The notes below the pieces were generated by a model. It was given only the letters and a program-made list of their open reading frames with translations, was not told the DNA's origin and searched no databases. Shown here one piece after another: positions 52,640 to 63,700 of a stretch of DNA of 64,000 bases. Both the position numbers and the translations under genes were made by a program. Within the stretch, counting starts at the first letter, position 1. Every line of letters begins with the position of its first letter. Origin of the DNA: CBDCWT01 sp965223305 (lineage in GTDB: Bacteria > Planctomycetota > Planctomycetia > Pirellulales > Pirellulaceae); the NCBI GenBank assembly GCA_965223305.1, contig CBDCWT010000082.1:1-64000 (forward strand), given 5' to 3'.

Positions 52640-53479
52640 CTACCGATCGAAGAACTTCTTCAACATGTGTAACGTCGTCGCCCGACCGGCGCGGGCGATC
52701 GATGTCGTGAGCGGAATCTCTTTGGGACAGACCGCCACGCAGTTCTGCGCGTTCCCACAAGCTTGAATGCCGCCTCGTTCGGTCAGCGCGTCCAACCGCA
52801 CGTGGGCCGTGTTCTGGCCCGTCGGATGCGAGTTGAACAATACCGCTTGGCTGATCGCGTGCGGCCCCAAGAATCCGGCATCGTAGGTCCGCTCTTGGCG
52901 CTCGGCAAACTCCTCGGCCGACTCGTCCTCCTGCCGCATTAGCTCGGCTTTGGTGTACTGCGGACACGCCTCCAGACAACAACCACAGCTCATACACTGG
53001 CTCAGCGGATAAGCTGCCTCTTGGGTTTGCCGCGGCTGCTTCGGCCCGGGGCCCATGTCGTAGTATCCGTCGACGGGGATCCAAGCCCTCACGCGTTGCA
53101 ACGCCCGGAACAGCCGGGAGCGGTCGACCATCAGATCACGGAGGACCGGGAACTTGGTCATCGGTTGAAGTTCAATCGCGTCCGGCTGCTGGACGAGCAA
53201 TGTATCGACAAGTGCCGAACAGGCTTGGCGTACACGACCGTTAATCACCATCGTGCAGGCACCACACACTTCCTCCAAGCAGTTGCAGTCCCAAGCAACC
53301 GGCGCGACCTGTTGGCCGTCGGCCGTGGTGGCTTGTGCAGCGATCCGCTGCAACACGCTGATGACGTTCATCTCGGCTTCGTATTTGATCCGATGCCGCT
53401 CCCAGTAGCTGGGTTGTCCTGGGCCGTCCTGCCGCAAGACCCGCACGTCAATGAACGTGGGTGTAGAAGGGGAAGTCAT
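52640..53479 (-). CDS. sdhB: Succinate dehydrogenase iron-sulfur subunit
   Basis: 279 residues from ATG at 53479. Three cluster sites are present: the [2Fe-2S] set CNCLEEVCGACTMVINGRV...C, the [4Fe-4S] set CMSCGCCLEACP, and the third cluster set ACGNAQNCVAVCPKEIPL. It passes electrons from SdhA to the membrane quinone pool. The order sdhC-sdhA-sdhB on the minus strand with gaps of about 75-80 bases marks one operon. An upstream in-frame start (53527) overlaps intergenic sequence and is less likely. Confidence 0.95.
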   Translation of the reverse strand: MTSPSTPTFIDVRVLRQDGPGQPSYWERHRIKYEAEMNVISVLQRIAAQATTADGQQVAPVAWDCNCLEEVCGACTMVINGRVRQACSALVDTLLVQQPDAIELQPMTKFPVLRDLMVDRSRLFRALQRVRAWIPVDGYYDMGPGPKQPRQTQEAAYPLSQCMSCGCCLEACPQYTKAELMRQEDESAEEFAERQERTYDAGFLGPHAISQAVLFNSHPTGQNTAHVRLDALTERGGIQACGNAQNCVAVCPKEIPLTTSIARAGRATTLHMLKKFFDR

Positions 53480-53557
53480 GAGCTGCTGCTTCGTCCTTTG
53501 TGGGTCGTTGATATTTTCGTCGGCCAAATCCGCTCGCCGTCACAGATCGCCGCTGCG

Positions 53558-55561
53558 CTAGGCTCGGCTCGCTTCGGCGTGCTTCGGCGCGCCCGGCACG
53601 GCGCCTCCATTTCCCTCAGCGCGGCGCTGCTGCCGCGTCCTCCATGCCTCGACAATTGCGTCGGCACCGACCAGCCCGTACAGCCGTGGCCGTGGTGAGA
53701 TCAAAGACGTATCCACATCTTCGTACTCGATCTGCGGCGCGTCGCCCTGCCAAGAAGCGACAGTCGACTTGAGCCATTTGCGGTTGTTTTCTTCGAAGCG
53801 ATCGCACCAAGCTTCGGCCTCGCGGCGGCGCTCCGCCGGTTCCTCGCTAGACAAACTCGGCATGGCAAACTCAGGCTTGTAGTGCGCCCCGCGGCACTCG
53901 TCCCGCTGCAGGGCCCCTTGGACCAACGTCAGCGCGAGCGGAAACATATCCAACAGGGCCTTGGTAAAGACGACGTTTTGATTGGTCCAATTTCCGCTGT
54001 CAGACAGCGAGCAGTTGGCGGCGCGATCCGCCAGCTCGCGGATCGTCTCGTAAGCTGCAGCCAACTGGTCGTTGCGGCGGACAACCGTGGCCGCCTTCGT
54101 CATGACGTCTCCCAGCTGCTGGTGCAGCAGGTACGGGTTTTCTCCACCCGCCGGTCTCTTCAACAGCTCCTCGTGCGCGGCCTCGTGTCGCCGCCGCTCG
54201 CGTTGAAGTTCTGCAGACGACTCGGCGGCGCCGCGGTCGAGGGACTCGAGATGAGCTTGAATGCCAGGCGCCACAAACAACCCTGTGAAAATACAACTCA
54301 GCAGCGAATTGGCTCCCAGGCGGTTGCCACCGTGGTACTGGTAATCACATTCGCCGATGGCGTACAAACCAGGAATGTTGGTAAGGTGATTGCGAGGCGA
54401 ACCGACTGCGAGCCCGCCGGCAGCGGTACGCTCGTAATCGACCCACAAGCCACCCATCGAATAGTGGACTGCCGGGAAAATCTTCATCGGCGTGTCGCGG
54501 GGGTCGACCCCCTGAAATTTCTCGTAGATCTCCAGGATCCCGCCGAGCTTTCGATCTAGTTCCGTGCGGGCGATGTGCGTCAGGTCGAGGTAGACACACT
54601 GGCGTCCCTTCTCGACACTGAGCCCTTCGTTCACACAGATGTCAAAAATCTCTCGCGTCGCGATGTCACGCGGCACGAGATTTCCGTATTCCGGATAGCG
54701 ATCTTCCAAGAAGTAAAAACGCTCGGCGGTGGGAATGCTGGTCGGCTCGCGCGGATCCTGAGGCGTCCGCGGCACCCACACCCGGCCGCCTTCACCCCGG
54801 GCCGATTCGCTCATCAGACGCAACTTGTCTGCACCCGGAATGGCGGTCGGGTGGACCTGTATGAACTCACCATTGGCGTACTTGCCCCCAGCCCGATAGC
54901 AGCGGCTGGCAGCGCTGCCTGTGCAAACCATCGACATTGTCGAACGGCCATAAAGCAGCCCACAACCGCCGGTCGCCAGAATCAGCGCGTCAGCCGGCAA
55001 GCTGTGAATCTCCATCGACACCAAGTCCTGCACCACACAACCCCGGCAGACCCCCGCCTCATCCAGCACCGGGCCCAGAAAGTCCCAGAACTCGTACTTC
55101 TTAACTCTGCCTTCTGCTTCCCAACGGCGGACCTGCTCGTCCAGCGCATACAACAGCTGTTGCCCGGTCGTGGCCCCGGCGAAAGCTGTTCGCTTAAATA
55201 ATGTGCCGCCGAACCGCCGCCGATCCAAGAACCCTTCTGCCGTCCGGTTGAACGTGACACCAAGCCGGTCCATCAGATCGATGACCTTCGGACCCCAATC
55301 GGCCATTTCCTTAACCGGTGGCTGATGCTGTAAGAAATCTCCGCCGTAGACCGTGTCATCGAAGTGACACCACTCGGTATCACCCAGCTGCCGCGTCTGA
55401 TCGTTGACCGAATTAATGCCGCCCTGCGCGCAAACGCTGTGGGACCGCTTGACTGGCGCCAAACTAATCAAGTCAACGTCGACTCCAAGTTCAGCGAGTT
55501 TCATGGTTGCCGCCAGCCCAGCCAGGCCCCCACCAACCACCACAACACGTTGTTTCGACAT
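53558..55561 (-). CDS. sdhA: Succinate dehydrogenase flavoprotein subunit
   Basis: 667 residues from ATG at 55561 (MSKQRVVVVGGGLAGLAATM, the FAD-binding fold). The covalent-FAD His is in KRSHSVCAQGGINS. Substrate/active-site segments include LDLTHIARTELDRKLGGILE, GGLWVDYERTAAGGLAVG and GANSLLSCIFTGLFVAPGI. The length and sequence fit the Bacillus-type enzyme that works with a single di-heme SdhC. It oxidises succinate to fumarate. The frame upstream to 55666 is unlikely to be translated since it runs into the sdhC end. Confidence 0.95.
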   Translation of the reverse strand: MSKQRVVVVGGGLAGLAATMKLAELGVDVDLISLAPVKRSHSVCAQGGINSVNDQTRQLGDTEWCHFDDTVYGGDFLQHQPPVKEMADWGPKVIDLMDRLGVTFNRTAEGFLDRRRFGGTLFKRTAFAGATTGQQLLYALDEQVRRWEAEGRVKKYEFWDFLGPVLDEAGVCRGCVVQDLVSMEIHSLPADALILATGGCGLLYGRSTMSMVCTGSAASRCYRAGGKYANGEFIQVHPTAIPGADKLRLMSESARGEGGRVWVPRTPQDPREPTSIPTAERFYFLEDRYPEYGNLVPRDIATREIFDICVNEGLSVEKGRQCVYLDLTHIARTELDRKLGGILEIYEKFQGVDPRDTPMKIFPAVHYSMGGLWVDYERTAAGGLAVGSPRNHLTNIPGLYAIGECDYQYHGGNRLGANSLLSCIFTGLFVAPGIQAHLESLDRGAAESSAELQRERRRHEAAHEELLKRPAGGENPYLLHQQLGDVMTKAATVVRRNDQLAAAYETIRELADRAANCSLSDSGNWTNQNVVFTKALLDMFPLALTLVQGALQRDECRGAHYKPEFAMPSLSSEEPAERRREAEAWCDRFEENNRKWLKSTVASWQGDAPQIEYEDVDTSLISPRPRLYGLVGADAIVEAWRTRQQRRAEGNGGAVPGAPKHAEASRA

Positions 55562-55634
55562 CGCATTCTCCGAGATTCGCACGCTGGCAGGTTGCAAAGG
55601 TGACTCGCGGTTCCTGCCAGGGCCCATCACCGCG

Positions 55635-56477
55635 TCAATCTTCTCCGCCGGAACCGCTCTCTCCACCCTCGTGCTCGTCCACCACCTTGTGTTCCATCTC
55701 CGACTCAGTCAACTCGCCGGAGGCCAGCTTCGAATCTTGCATTTTCTGCTCGATAGAACGAGCCTTTTCCTCATCGACCGTGACCGCCCCCACCAACGCA
55801 CCCATGCTGACCACGGCCAAGCCGAGTCCGAACACGATGCAGACCAGATCAGCGCGCCGCTGAGCGGCCGGGCTCACCCAAATTCCCCAGGTGATACCCA
55901 TCGTCCAAAGGCCGTTGGCCAAGTGAAATACGCACGCCAAAACCCCGCCGCCGTAGAGCAACGGGACAACGAACCCGTTCATGGCGGCGCCCAACGTCGA
56001 GGAAGCGTTGTAGGGCTTGAAGTTGGCTCCTCCCAGGGGACGCGCCACTCCTTCCAGCCAAGCGTCGAAGTGGAACCAACCGTGCATATGAAATACGTGC
56101 CAGACAATAAACACGAAAGCGATCATGCCTGTCGCCCGCTGCAAGGTGTAGCGGATGTTCTTTTCCAAGGCGTACGTTCCGCTGTTCGGCAGGCCACCGC
56201 GAACAATGATCACGCCGATCACCGCATGAAACAGAATCGGCAGGAAGATGAACCCCCACTCGACGACCGGTAAGATCGTGCCGAGACTGTGGATTTGGTA
56301 GACGGCCCGTTGATAGGTCGCCGGAGAGTCCAGCACGCTGGCGTTGGTCAGCAGGTGAACCACCATATAGGCACCTACCGGGACCAGGCCCGACAGCGAG
56401 TGCAGACGGCGGATCAGGAATTCATGCTCGGCCAAGAACGAGCCCGCCGACTCCGGCGGGGATGACACAGTGCTCAC
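55635..56477 (-). CDS. sdhC: Succinate dehydrogenase cytochrome b subunit
   Basis: 280 residues. GTG at 56477 has GAAGGG seven bases upstream and is the best start; TTG at 56495 is an alternative. Five membrane helices are visible, with heme-ligand His residues in RRLHSLSGLVPVGAYMVVHL, FHAVIGVI, FIVWHVFHMHGW and ACVFHLANGLW. This is the single-polypeptide type B anchor. The C-terminal tail is acidic (Glu/Gly-rich). It transfers electrons to quinone. First gene of sdhCAB. Confidence 0.9.
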   Translation of the reverse strand: MSTVSSPPESAGSFLAEHEFLIRRLHSLSGLVPVGAYMVVHLLTNASVLDSPATYQRAVYQIHSLGTILPVVEWGFIFLPILFHAVIGVIIVRGGLPNSGTYALEKNIRYTLQRATGMIAFVFIVWHVFHMHGWFHFDAWLEGVARPLGGANFKPYNASSTLGAAMNGFVVPLLYGGGVLACVFHLANGLWTMGITWGIWVSPAAQRRADLVCIVFGLGLAVVSMGALVGAVTVDEEKARSIEQKMQDSKLASGELTESEMEHKVVDEHEGGESGSGGED

Positions 56478-57062
56478 TGCATTCCCTTCTGTCAAACACG
56501 TTGCGCGTACGCCCTGTACCTGTACCCACTATCGGCAAAGCCCTCTTCCTCGAAGGCCAATGCGGCACCGTGTGATAGAGCGTTTGAATCCGCCTTGCGG
56601 CCAAGACGATAACCCCGCGGGACCAAGCGCCCACGTGACTAGGGGTCTCGTAGGCTGTTAGCAAACAGGTGGTAAGTATACGCAAGCCCCCTCGGAGTAC
56701 AAGCGGCCGGCGGCAGGCAGAATTCGTAGTAAACGCAAATGTTGAACGCGGTTAGCAACACTCACGACTCCGGTCACGGGTCGCTGTTTTGGCGAACGTC
56801 GCGTTAGCGGCCCTCGAGCACCCGCTGCCAATCCCTGGAAACGCAACGTATGATTCAACAAAGGGTCGGGCGAAAAATCCACCCGCTTCGAGACCCAGCC
56901 AGCCGCGGAGAAATCTGCCCCCGCAGGTTTGACTATTGCCGTGGTTCGGTTTTTGATAGAAATAGCCCGGCGATTCATCAACAACGTGGCAGAAGGTCCT
57001 CGCCGCAGATTCGCATAGGAACAACCCGCAGTCTGGACCGAAAAGGCCATACGGGGCTTGGG
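56478..57062. other. Divergent intergenic region sdhC / response regulator
   Basis: 585 bases. Open frames run through it on both strands, but none has a family pattern or good ribosome site. It must hold the sdhCAB promoter; I cannot place it with confidence. Confidence 0.4.
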
Positions 57063-57455
57063 ATGCTCAGCGAAAACCCAGCCATTTTGATCACCGACGA
57101 CGATCGCGACTTCCGCGAGACGTTGCGAGAGGTCTTCCAGCCCCGTGGGTTTCAAACTCTGCTGGCCGCCGACGGCCATGAAGCATTGGAGATCGTCCAC
57201 CGGGAACGAGTTCATGTGCTGCTGCTCGACATGCACATGCCTCGGTTGGACGGCCTGGAAACCGTGCGGCTGGTCAAGCAGCGAAAAGTAGTCCTACCCT
57301 GCATCCTACTCTCCGCCCGCATGGACGAAGCGCTGGCCGAGAAGGCCCGCAGCGCCGACGTCTTTTCGTCACTGTCCAAGCCGATCAGATTCCGAGAAGT
57401 CTTGGACACCGTGCACGAAGCACTCCGCGTGACCTACGATTGGCCTCCCTGCTGA
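57063..57455 (+). CDS. Stand-alone response regulator receiver protein
   Basis: 130 residues, only a receiver domain. The acidic pocket is in ILITDDDRDFRETL, the phosphoacceptor Asp in VHVLLLDMHMPRLDG, the Thr/Ser position in CILLSARMDEAL and the Lys in SLSKPIRFREVLD. No DNA-binding domain follows, so it works through another protein. No kinase gene is adjacent. Start ATG at 57063 opens MLSENPAILITDDD; the longer frame upstream lacks a pattern. It converges on carA, 40 bases away. Confidence 0.85.
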   Translation: MLSENPAILITDDDRDFRETLREVFQPRGFQTLLAADGHEALEIVHRERVHVLLLDMHMPRLDGLETVRLVKQRKVVLPCILLSARMDEALAEKARSADVFSSLSKPIRFREVLDTVHEALRVTYDWPPC

Positions 57456-57495
57456 TCCGCTGCAGCTCGACGTCTGGCTCGACTTTGTCAAAAAC

Positions 57496-58638
57496 TCAAG
57501 CGATCGGCTCTGGCGCGATTGACTGGCGAAAGGCGTCAAACAAGTAGTGGCTGTCGTGTGGACCAGACGATGCCTCCGGGTGGTACTGGACCCCAAACGC
57601 CACGTGGTGGCGATGCCGAATACCCGCGATGGTGTCATCATTCAGATTGCGGTGGGTGACCTCCAGGTGACCGGGCAACGTGGCCTCGTCCACGGCGAAC
57701 CCGTGATTTTGGGCTGTGATCTCTACTTGGCCGGAAGCCAGGTTGAGCACCGGTTGGTTGGCACCGCGGTGACCGAATTTCAGCTTGAAAGTCTTGGCTC
57801 CAGCGGCCAACGCTAGTAGCTGGTGCCCCAGGCAGATGCCAAAGATCGGCTTCTTACCCAGTAGTTCGCGGATCGTCGTGATCGCATAACCTACCGGCTC
57901 AGGATCCCCTGGACCGTTGGACAGAAAAACACCGTCAGGGTCCCGCTGCAATACATCGTCAGCGGTCGCGGTTCCGGGCAGAATCGTCACCCGGCAGCCG
58001 GCGTCGTGCAGGTGCCGGGCGATGTTCCATTTCATGCCAAAGTCCAGCGCCACCACGTGATGTTGCTCTCGCGAGTCCACCGGCCGCGAGCCCTCCTGGT
58101 TCAGTTTCGTCCAGGGGCTGAGGCCCTCGGACCACTCCCGATAGTCATCCGGCAGTACCTCACGCACCAAATCGCGGCCAATCAAACCCGGGCTGGCCTT
58201 CGCCTTCGCCACCAGACTGGCATCGTCTAAGTCGACCGTCGAGAGGACTCCCTTCATCGCTCCCTGGGTACGAATTCGCCGTACCAGAGCTCGCGTGTCG
58301 ATTCCAGCCAGCCCCACCACACGATGCTCGGCCAGATAGTCATCCAGGCGACCCTGCGAGCGAAAGTTGCTGCTGATCCGGCTGCCTTCACGAACCACGA
58401 AGCCCGCCAAATGAGGACGATGACTTTCGACATCCTCGTCGTTGACTCCATAGTTGCCGATTTCCGGATAGGTCATCGTGACAATCTGACCACGATAACT
58501 GGGGTCCGTGATGATCTCTTGATACCCGGTCATGGAGGTATTGAACACGACCTCCCCGTCCACCTCGCCCTTGGCTCCGAGCGATGTGCCGGTGAAGATC
58601 GTCCCGTCCTCCAAGGCCAGCTTTGCTTGATTCGCCAT
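57496..58638 (-). CDS. carA: Carbamoyl-phosphate synthase small subunit
   Basis: 380 residues from ATG at 58638. The N-terminal half has LALEDGTIFTGTSLGAKGEV and NTSMTGYQEIITDPSYRGQ. The C-terminal glutaminase has PGDPEPVGYAI, the catalytic Cys in FGICLGHQLLALAAG and the His/Glu pair in GVQYHPEASSGPHDS. It releases ammonia from glutamine for CarB, feeding arginine and pyrimidine synthesis. carB is not in the window. Confidence 0.95.
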   Translation of the reverse strand: MANQAKLALEDGTIFTGTSLGAKGEVDGEVVFNTSMTGYQEIITDPSYRGQIVTMTYPEIGNYGVNDEDVESHRPHLAGFVVREGSRISSNFRSQGRLDDYLAEHRVVGLAGIDTRALVRRIRTQGAMKGVLSTVDLDDASLVAKAKASPGLIGRDLVREVLPDDYREWSEGLSPWTKLNQEGSRPVDSREQHHVVALDFGMKWNIARHLHDAGCRVTILPGTATADDVLQRDPDGVFLSNGPGDPEPVGYAITTIRELLGKKPIFGICLGHQLLALAAGAKTFKLKFGHRGANQPVLNLASGQVEITAQNHGFAVDEATLPGHLEVTHRNLNDDTIAGIRHRHHVAFGVQYHPEASSGPHDSHYLFDAFRQSIAPEPIA

Positions 58639-59057
58639 CTTCAAACGATCACTGAAGGAGAGAGATATCAGTCGAAGGCTCGCCTCCGATGTCGGGGGCC
58701 AACCGTTTGGCTAGACCGGCCGACGATGACGCACTAAAGATGCGTCGTTCGACTTCCCGATACAACTGAATACGGCTGTGGGTCTCCGGGCGCTGAGTCT
58801 CGACTCATCGTTCGGGCAGCCAATTCCGGAAGGGTCCTTGTTGCGGCGAACGAGGGCCCTTCCTTTTTTGCCAATCAAGCAGACATTATAGGTCAGCCGG
58901 GCGGGGTGAGCGAGGTGCCGCCTCGCGAAGGGTGCTGGTGGCCCGTCTATCGCACCACTTGTTCCTGTAATCTGGGGCGTTTCCCATCGGCCCTTGGACG
59001 TTCGCTGCACCAAGCGATAACGGCATGACCGACGGCCGATACTGCCTTTCATGCTGC

Positions 59058-60309
59058 TCACCCGCCGCTCCTCTCGCTCCAGGCACCTGCCGATCTGACG
59101 GACCGCTTGCCGCAATCGATTCTCGTTCTCAACCAACGCCAAGCGGAGATAGCCCTCCCCAGCAGGCCCAAAACCGCTACCGGGGCTCACCGCCACGTCT
59201 CCCTGGTCCAGCAGCAGCATGCCAAAGTCCATCGTCGTCATGCGGTTGAGCCATCGCTCGGGAATCTTCGCCCAAACAAACATGCCCGCCTTCGGGGGCT
59301 CGATTTCCCAGCCGATCCGACGCAAGCCGCTGACCAATACGTCCGCGGCGCTTTTGGTACTCGCGCGATTGTGCCTCCACAGCCACTTCGGTGTTTCTCA
59401 AGGCGACGATCGAAGCAATCTGGATCGCCTGAAACATCCCGTAGTCGTAATAACCCTTGATAACGCCCAAACCTCGGATCATCTCGCGATTGCCGCAACA
59501 GTATCCAACTCGCCAACCGGCCATGTTGTATCCCTTGCTCATCGTCGTGAACTCGACCCCCACCTCGCGCGCCCCCGGTGCGCTGAGGAAGCTGGGCGGC
59601 TGGTAACCGTCAAAGCCGACGTTCCGCGTAGGCAAAGTCGCTGATCACCATCAACCCGTACCGCTTTGCCAACTTGACAATCTCAACGAAAAACTCGGGT
59701 TCGACGGTAACCCGTCGAAGGGTTATGGGGATAGTTGATGATCAGGAGTTTCGGTCGAGGATAGAGCTGCTGGCAGGTGTAGGCGATGTTCGCCAGGAAT
59801 CGATCATTCTCGCCCACTTCCAACGCGATCACATTTCCGGCCGCTAGCGCCACGGCATACATATGCACTGGAAAATAGGGTGCCGGCACAATCGCCGTGT
59901 CCCCCGGGCCCATCAGCGCTAAACACATGTGGCTGAAACCCTCTTTCGAGCCGAGGCAAACCATGACTTCGGTCTCGGGGTCGAGCCGCACGCCGTAACG
60001 CTTTAGGTACTTGCTGGCTACCTCCCGGCGGAGGTTCGGAATTCCATTGGAGCGGCTGTAGCCGTGGTTACCCGGGTCGCGGGCCGCCTCAGCTAGTTTC
60101 TCCACCACCGAGGCGTGCGGTGGATCGGATGGGTTCCCCATGCCCAGGTCAATCACGTCACTTCCAGCCCGCCGCTTTTCATAGAGCAGCGCGTTGATCC
60201 GTCCAAACAAGTAGGGAGGCAGCCGGTTGACGCGTGCGGCCAGTTGAATGTCAAACTGCGGTTGCGCGCCGCTCGCGCCGGCGGAAGTGGGAGTGTGGTG
60301 CTCAGTCAT
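59058..60309 (-). CDS. alaC: AlaC-like class I/II aminotransferase (frameshifted three times)
   Basis: The pieces match AlaC-type alanine transaminase closely: IDLGMGNPSDPPHASVVEKL, HGYSRSNGIPNLRREVASKY, CLGSKEGFSHMCLALM, NYPHNPST, FTTMSKGYNMAGWRVGYC (PLP Lys in SKGYN) and EPPKAGMFVWAKIPERW. They lie in different frames. One base too many at 59711-59713, 59622-59623 and 59343-59344 accounts for all three shifts and restores intervening sequence such as VTVEPEFFVEIVKLAKRYG. A fourth extra base near 59075 would give a stop at 59058; as printed, the last frame stays open to 58711. I infer sequencing error rather than a pseudogene. PLP enzyme moving amino groups between alanine and 2-oxoglutarate. 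Confidence 0.75.
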
Positions 60310-60741
60310 CGTCTGGTCTCATTTCACAAGCGTAAGTGATAACACGAGTTGGGGCCACACGGGGTTCATTCGCCGCGGGTGCGCGCCATCGCCACCGAAC
60401 TGTCTTGTGCGGCAGTTGATTCGGCCCGGATGATCCGCCGCGATCGGCACGTGTTTCTGTGGCAAGCTCCAGGCCTTCTCGACTTCTGCCTCAACCTAAT
60501 GTCGTCCAACAAGCCCGCAGAAAAATGGCCTGTTTTCCGGCTGCGCAGACCCCACCGGGAACGACACCCGCCGAACGCTCGCGATGGAGTCCGTGAGTCA
60601 TTCACCCCGTCGAGACGTTACAGGCAATTGGCGCAATTTGCTCAATTACCACAATTAGTAATACCGACAAAATCCACAAGGGCGCGGCTCGGTAGAAACC
60701 ACGCGTGCTAGCTCGTTTACCTCGAGAGCAGGAGTGAATCC
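60310..60741. other. Intergenic region before the RND permease
   Basis: 432 bases between the divergent aminotransferase and permease genes. No gene or strong repeat is seen. An A+T-richer stretch near 60630-60680 is the likeliest promoter area. Confidence 0.4.
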
Positions 60742-63700
60742 GTGATTCGGGCTGCGCTGAACAACCCGTATCTTGTGATTGTGCTCGCGCTGGTCGTCGT
60801 TGTCGTCGGTATTACCTCCTACCAAAAGATCCCGGCAGACCTGCTACCCATCTTCAAGACCCCGGCCGTTCAAATCGTCACGTTTTACCCCGGCATGCCT
60901 CCCGAGGTGATGGAACGCGACATCATGAGCCGGCTGGAGCGCTGGACGGGCCAATCGGTTGGCATCGAGCATCAGGAAGCCAAGGCGATGCCCGGGGTCT
61001 GCATCGTCAAGGACTTTTTCCGAGAAGACATCTCGAGCGATACGGCGATGTCGCAGGTGACCAGCTATGCCGTGAGCGACATGTTCTATCTCCCGCCCGG
61101 TACCATTCCGCCGATGGTGATGCCTTTCGATCCAACTGCCTCGGTGCCGCTCTGCCTGGTCACCGTATCCAACCCGCAGATGAACGAGAAAGAGCTGTAC
61201 GACATCGCCTACTTCGAATTGCGGAATCAGCTGCAGGCGATCCAAGGCGTCATTGCGCCGGCGGTTTACGGCGGCAAGTTGCGGCGAATCCTCTGCTACC
61301 TCGACCGCCAAAAGCTGGAAGCACGTGGGCTGTCCCTAATGGACGTGCAACAAGCGTTACTCAAACAGAATGTCTTGATTCCGGCCGGCAACGCCAAGAT
61401 GGGAGACGTCGACTTTCAGATCTTCACCAATGCGCTGACCGACACCGTTGAGGAGATCAACTACACACCGATCAAGATCGTCGGGGGAGCCCCTGTCCTG
61501 CTGCGCGACGTGGGAGAAGCCCGCGATGCAGGACAGATTCAGAGCAACGTCGTGCGGATCAATCAGAAACGGCAGGTTTACATTCCCATCTACCGCCAAC
61601 CCGGCGCCAACACGATTCAAATCGTGAACTCGATCAACGAGCGGCTGCAACGGATCGGCCAGCGGCTGAAGTCGATGAACGCCGACAACCCCAAGATGCA
61701 GACGCTGGTCCTCAGCGTGGTCATGGACCAATCTCAGGGCGTACGGCAGAGCATTCACGGATTGCAAGTGGCCGCAGGGCTGGGAGCCGGGCTGGCTGGC
61801 ATGGTTGTCTTGTTATTTCTCCGCAGCTTTCGCTCGGCGGTCATCATCTTCTTGGCGATCCCCCTGTCGGTGTTGGCTGCTGTGGTCGCGCTGTTCTATA
61901 CCGGGGATACGATCAACGCGATGACCCTGGGTGGCGTGGCCTTGGCAGTAGGGATTCTGGTCGACCAGTCCATAGTTGTGCTGGAAAACGTAGTTCGGCA
62001 TGTGCAAATGGGCAAGGAACCGCTGTCGGCCGCGTTGGACGGAGCCGGCGAAGTCGCCATGCCGGTGCTGGTCTCCACAATCACGTTCTGCGTAGTCTTC
62101 TATCCCATCGTATTCCTCTCCGGGCTGGCCAGGTTCCTATTCACGCCGCTTGCGGTGGCTGCTTCCTTTTCGATCCTGGCGTCGTATGTCATCGCCATGA
62201 CACTAGTTCCGGCCTACTGCGCCCGTTTTTTGGGTCAGCAGCGTCGGGGCCGCTCCGAACCAGGCCAAGAGAGCTGGCTGCTGCGAAGCTTCGGTGGTTT
62301 GCTGTCGCTCGCCATCAGCTGCCGCTACCTGGTCGTGTTGCTCTCGATCGCGTTGCTCGTCGGCGCCGGCGCCTTACTGCAGCAGATGGGAACGGAACTG
62401 TTTCCGCCGGTCGACTCAGGACAATTCACGATTTATGTGCGGCTGCCCTCCGGAACGCGCATCGAAAGAACCGAGGTGACGTTGGCCGGAGTCGAGCAGG
62501 TTTTGATGGAGACCTTGGGTGAGGCCGATCCGGGATTCGCGCTCGGCGAGGAACTGGCGCCTCAATCCGCACTGCAGATGGTCATCTCAAACATCGGCGT
62601 GTTGATGGACTGGCCAGCGGCTTACACGCCCAACACCGGCCCGATGGACGCTTTCGTACTCGTTCAGTTGAAGGATAAGCCCGACCGGCCGAACGTGTTC
62701 ACAGTCGTCTCCGATCTCCGACAGAAACTGCAGACGGCGTTCCCTGGAGTAGAGTTTGCCTTCGACACTGGGGGGATGTTGACCGCGGCGTTGAACATGG
62801 GCGAACCGTCGCCGATCCACTTTCAAATTACCGGCTCGAAACTGGAGACGGCTCAAGAGATTGCGCGGATCATCAAACAGGAAGCAGAACAAGTTGAAGG
62901 CGCAGTCGATGTCCGCGTGGCGCAGCGAATGGACTACCCCACACTTGAAGTCAAGATGGACCGTGTGCTGGCTGCCTATCAAGGTGTCAATGTGGATGAC
63001 GTGATGAAGAACCTGGTGAGTGCCACGAACAGTTCGATCAACTTTGATCCGGCATTCTGGATTGATCCCCGCAACGGCAACCACTACTTCATGGGCGTCC
63101 AATACGCCGAACACGACATCAACTCGTTCGAAACGTTGCGCAACGTACCGATCACGGGCGAGGGCAGCATGCGGCCCGTGTTGCTGCGAAATGTCGCCCA
63201 AATCGAACAGGGAACTGGTCCGGCGGTCATCAACCATCGTAACATCACACGGGCGACCGATATCTATGCCAACGTACTTCCGGGGTGGGATATCGGCTCG
63301 GTCGTGGCCGCCATGGAAGAGCGCCTGGAGTCCCGACCGGAGCTGGGGCTCGAGGTGCTGCAAACCGAACGCGGCAAGGAATACAACGTGGGGGGCGACT
63401 ATGCAGGGCAAGGGTACGCGCTGCAGATGCAGGGCGAGGTTCGTTCAATGCGGGAGTCCTTCACACAGTTTGCCAATGGCCTGGCCATCGCCGTAGTCCT
63501 GGTCTACTTGGTGATGGTCGCCCAATTCCGCAGTTTCGTCGATCCGATCGTCATTCTGCTGAGTGTGCCGCTGGGGTTCATCGGCGTTGTGCTGCTGCTC
63601 TGGTTGACCGGCAGCAACCTCTCCATCATGTCGTTCATGGGTGTGATCATGATGACAGGCATCGTGGTGGAATACTCAATCGTCCTGATCGATTTTGCCA

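Noticed and set aside
56850..57062. N-terminal extension of the response regulator
   Set aside because: The upstream codons lack any pattern, and receiver domains normally start just before the DDD motif, as from the ATG at 57063.
56658..57236. 192-codon minus-strand frame
   Set aside because: It overlaps the response regulator and intergenic DNA and shows no family pattern or ribosome site.
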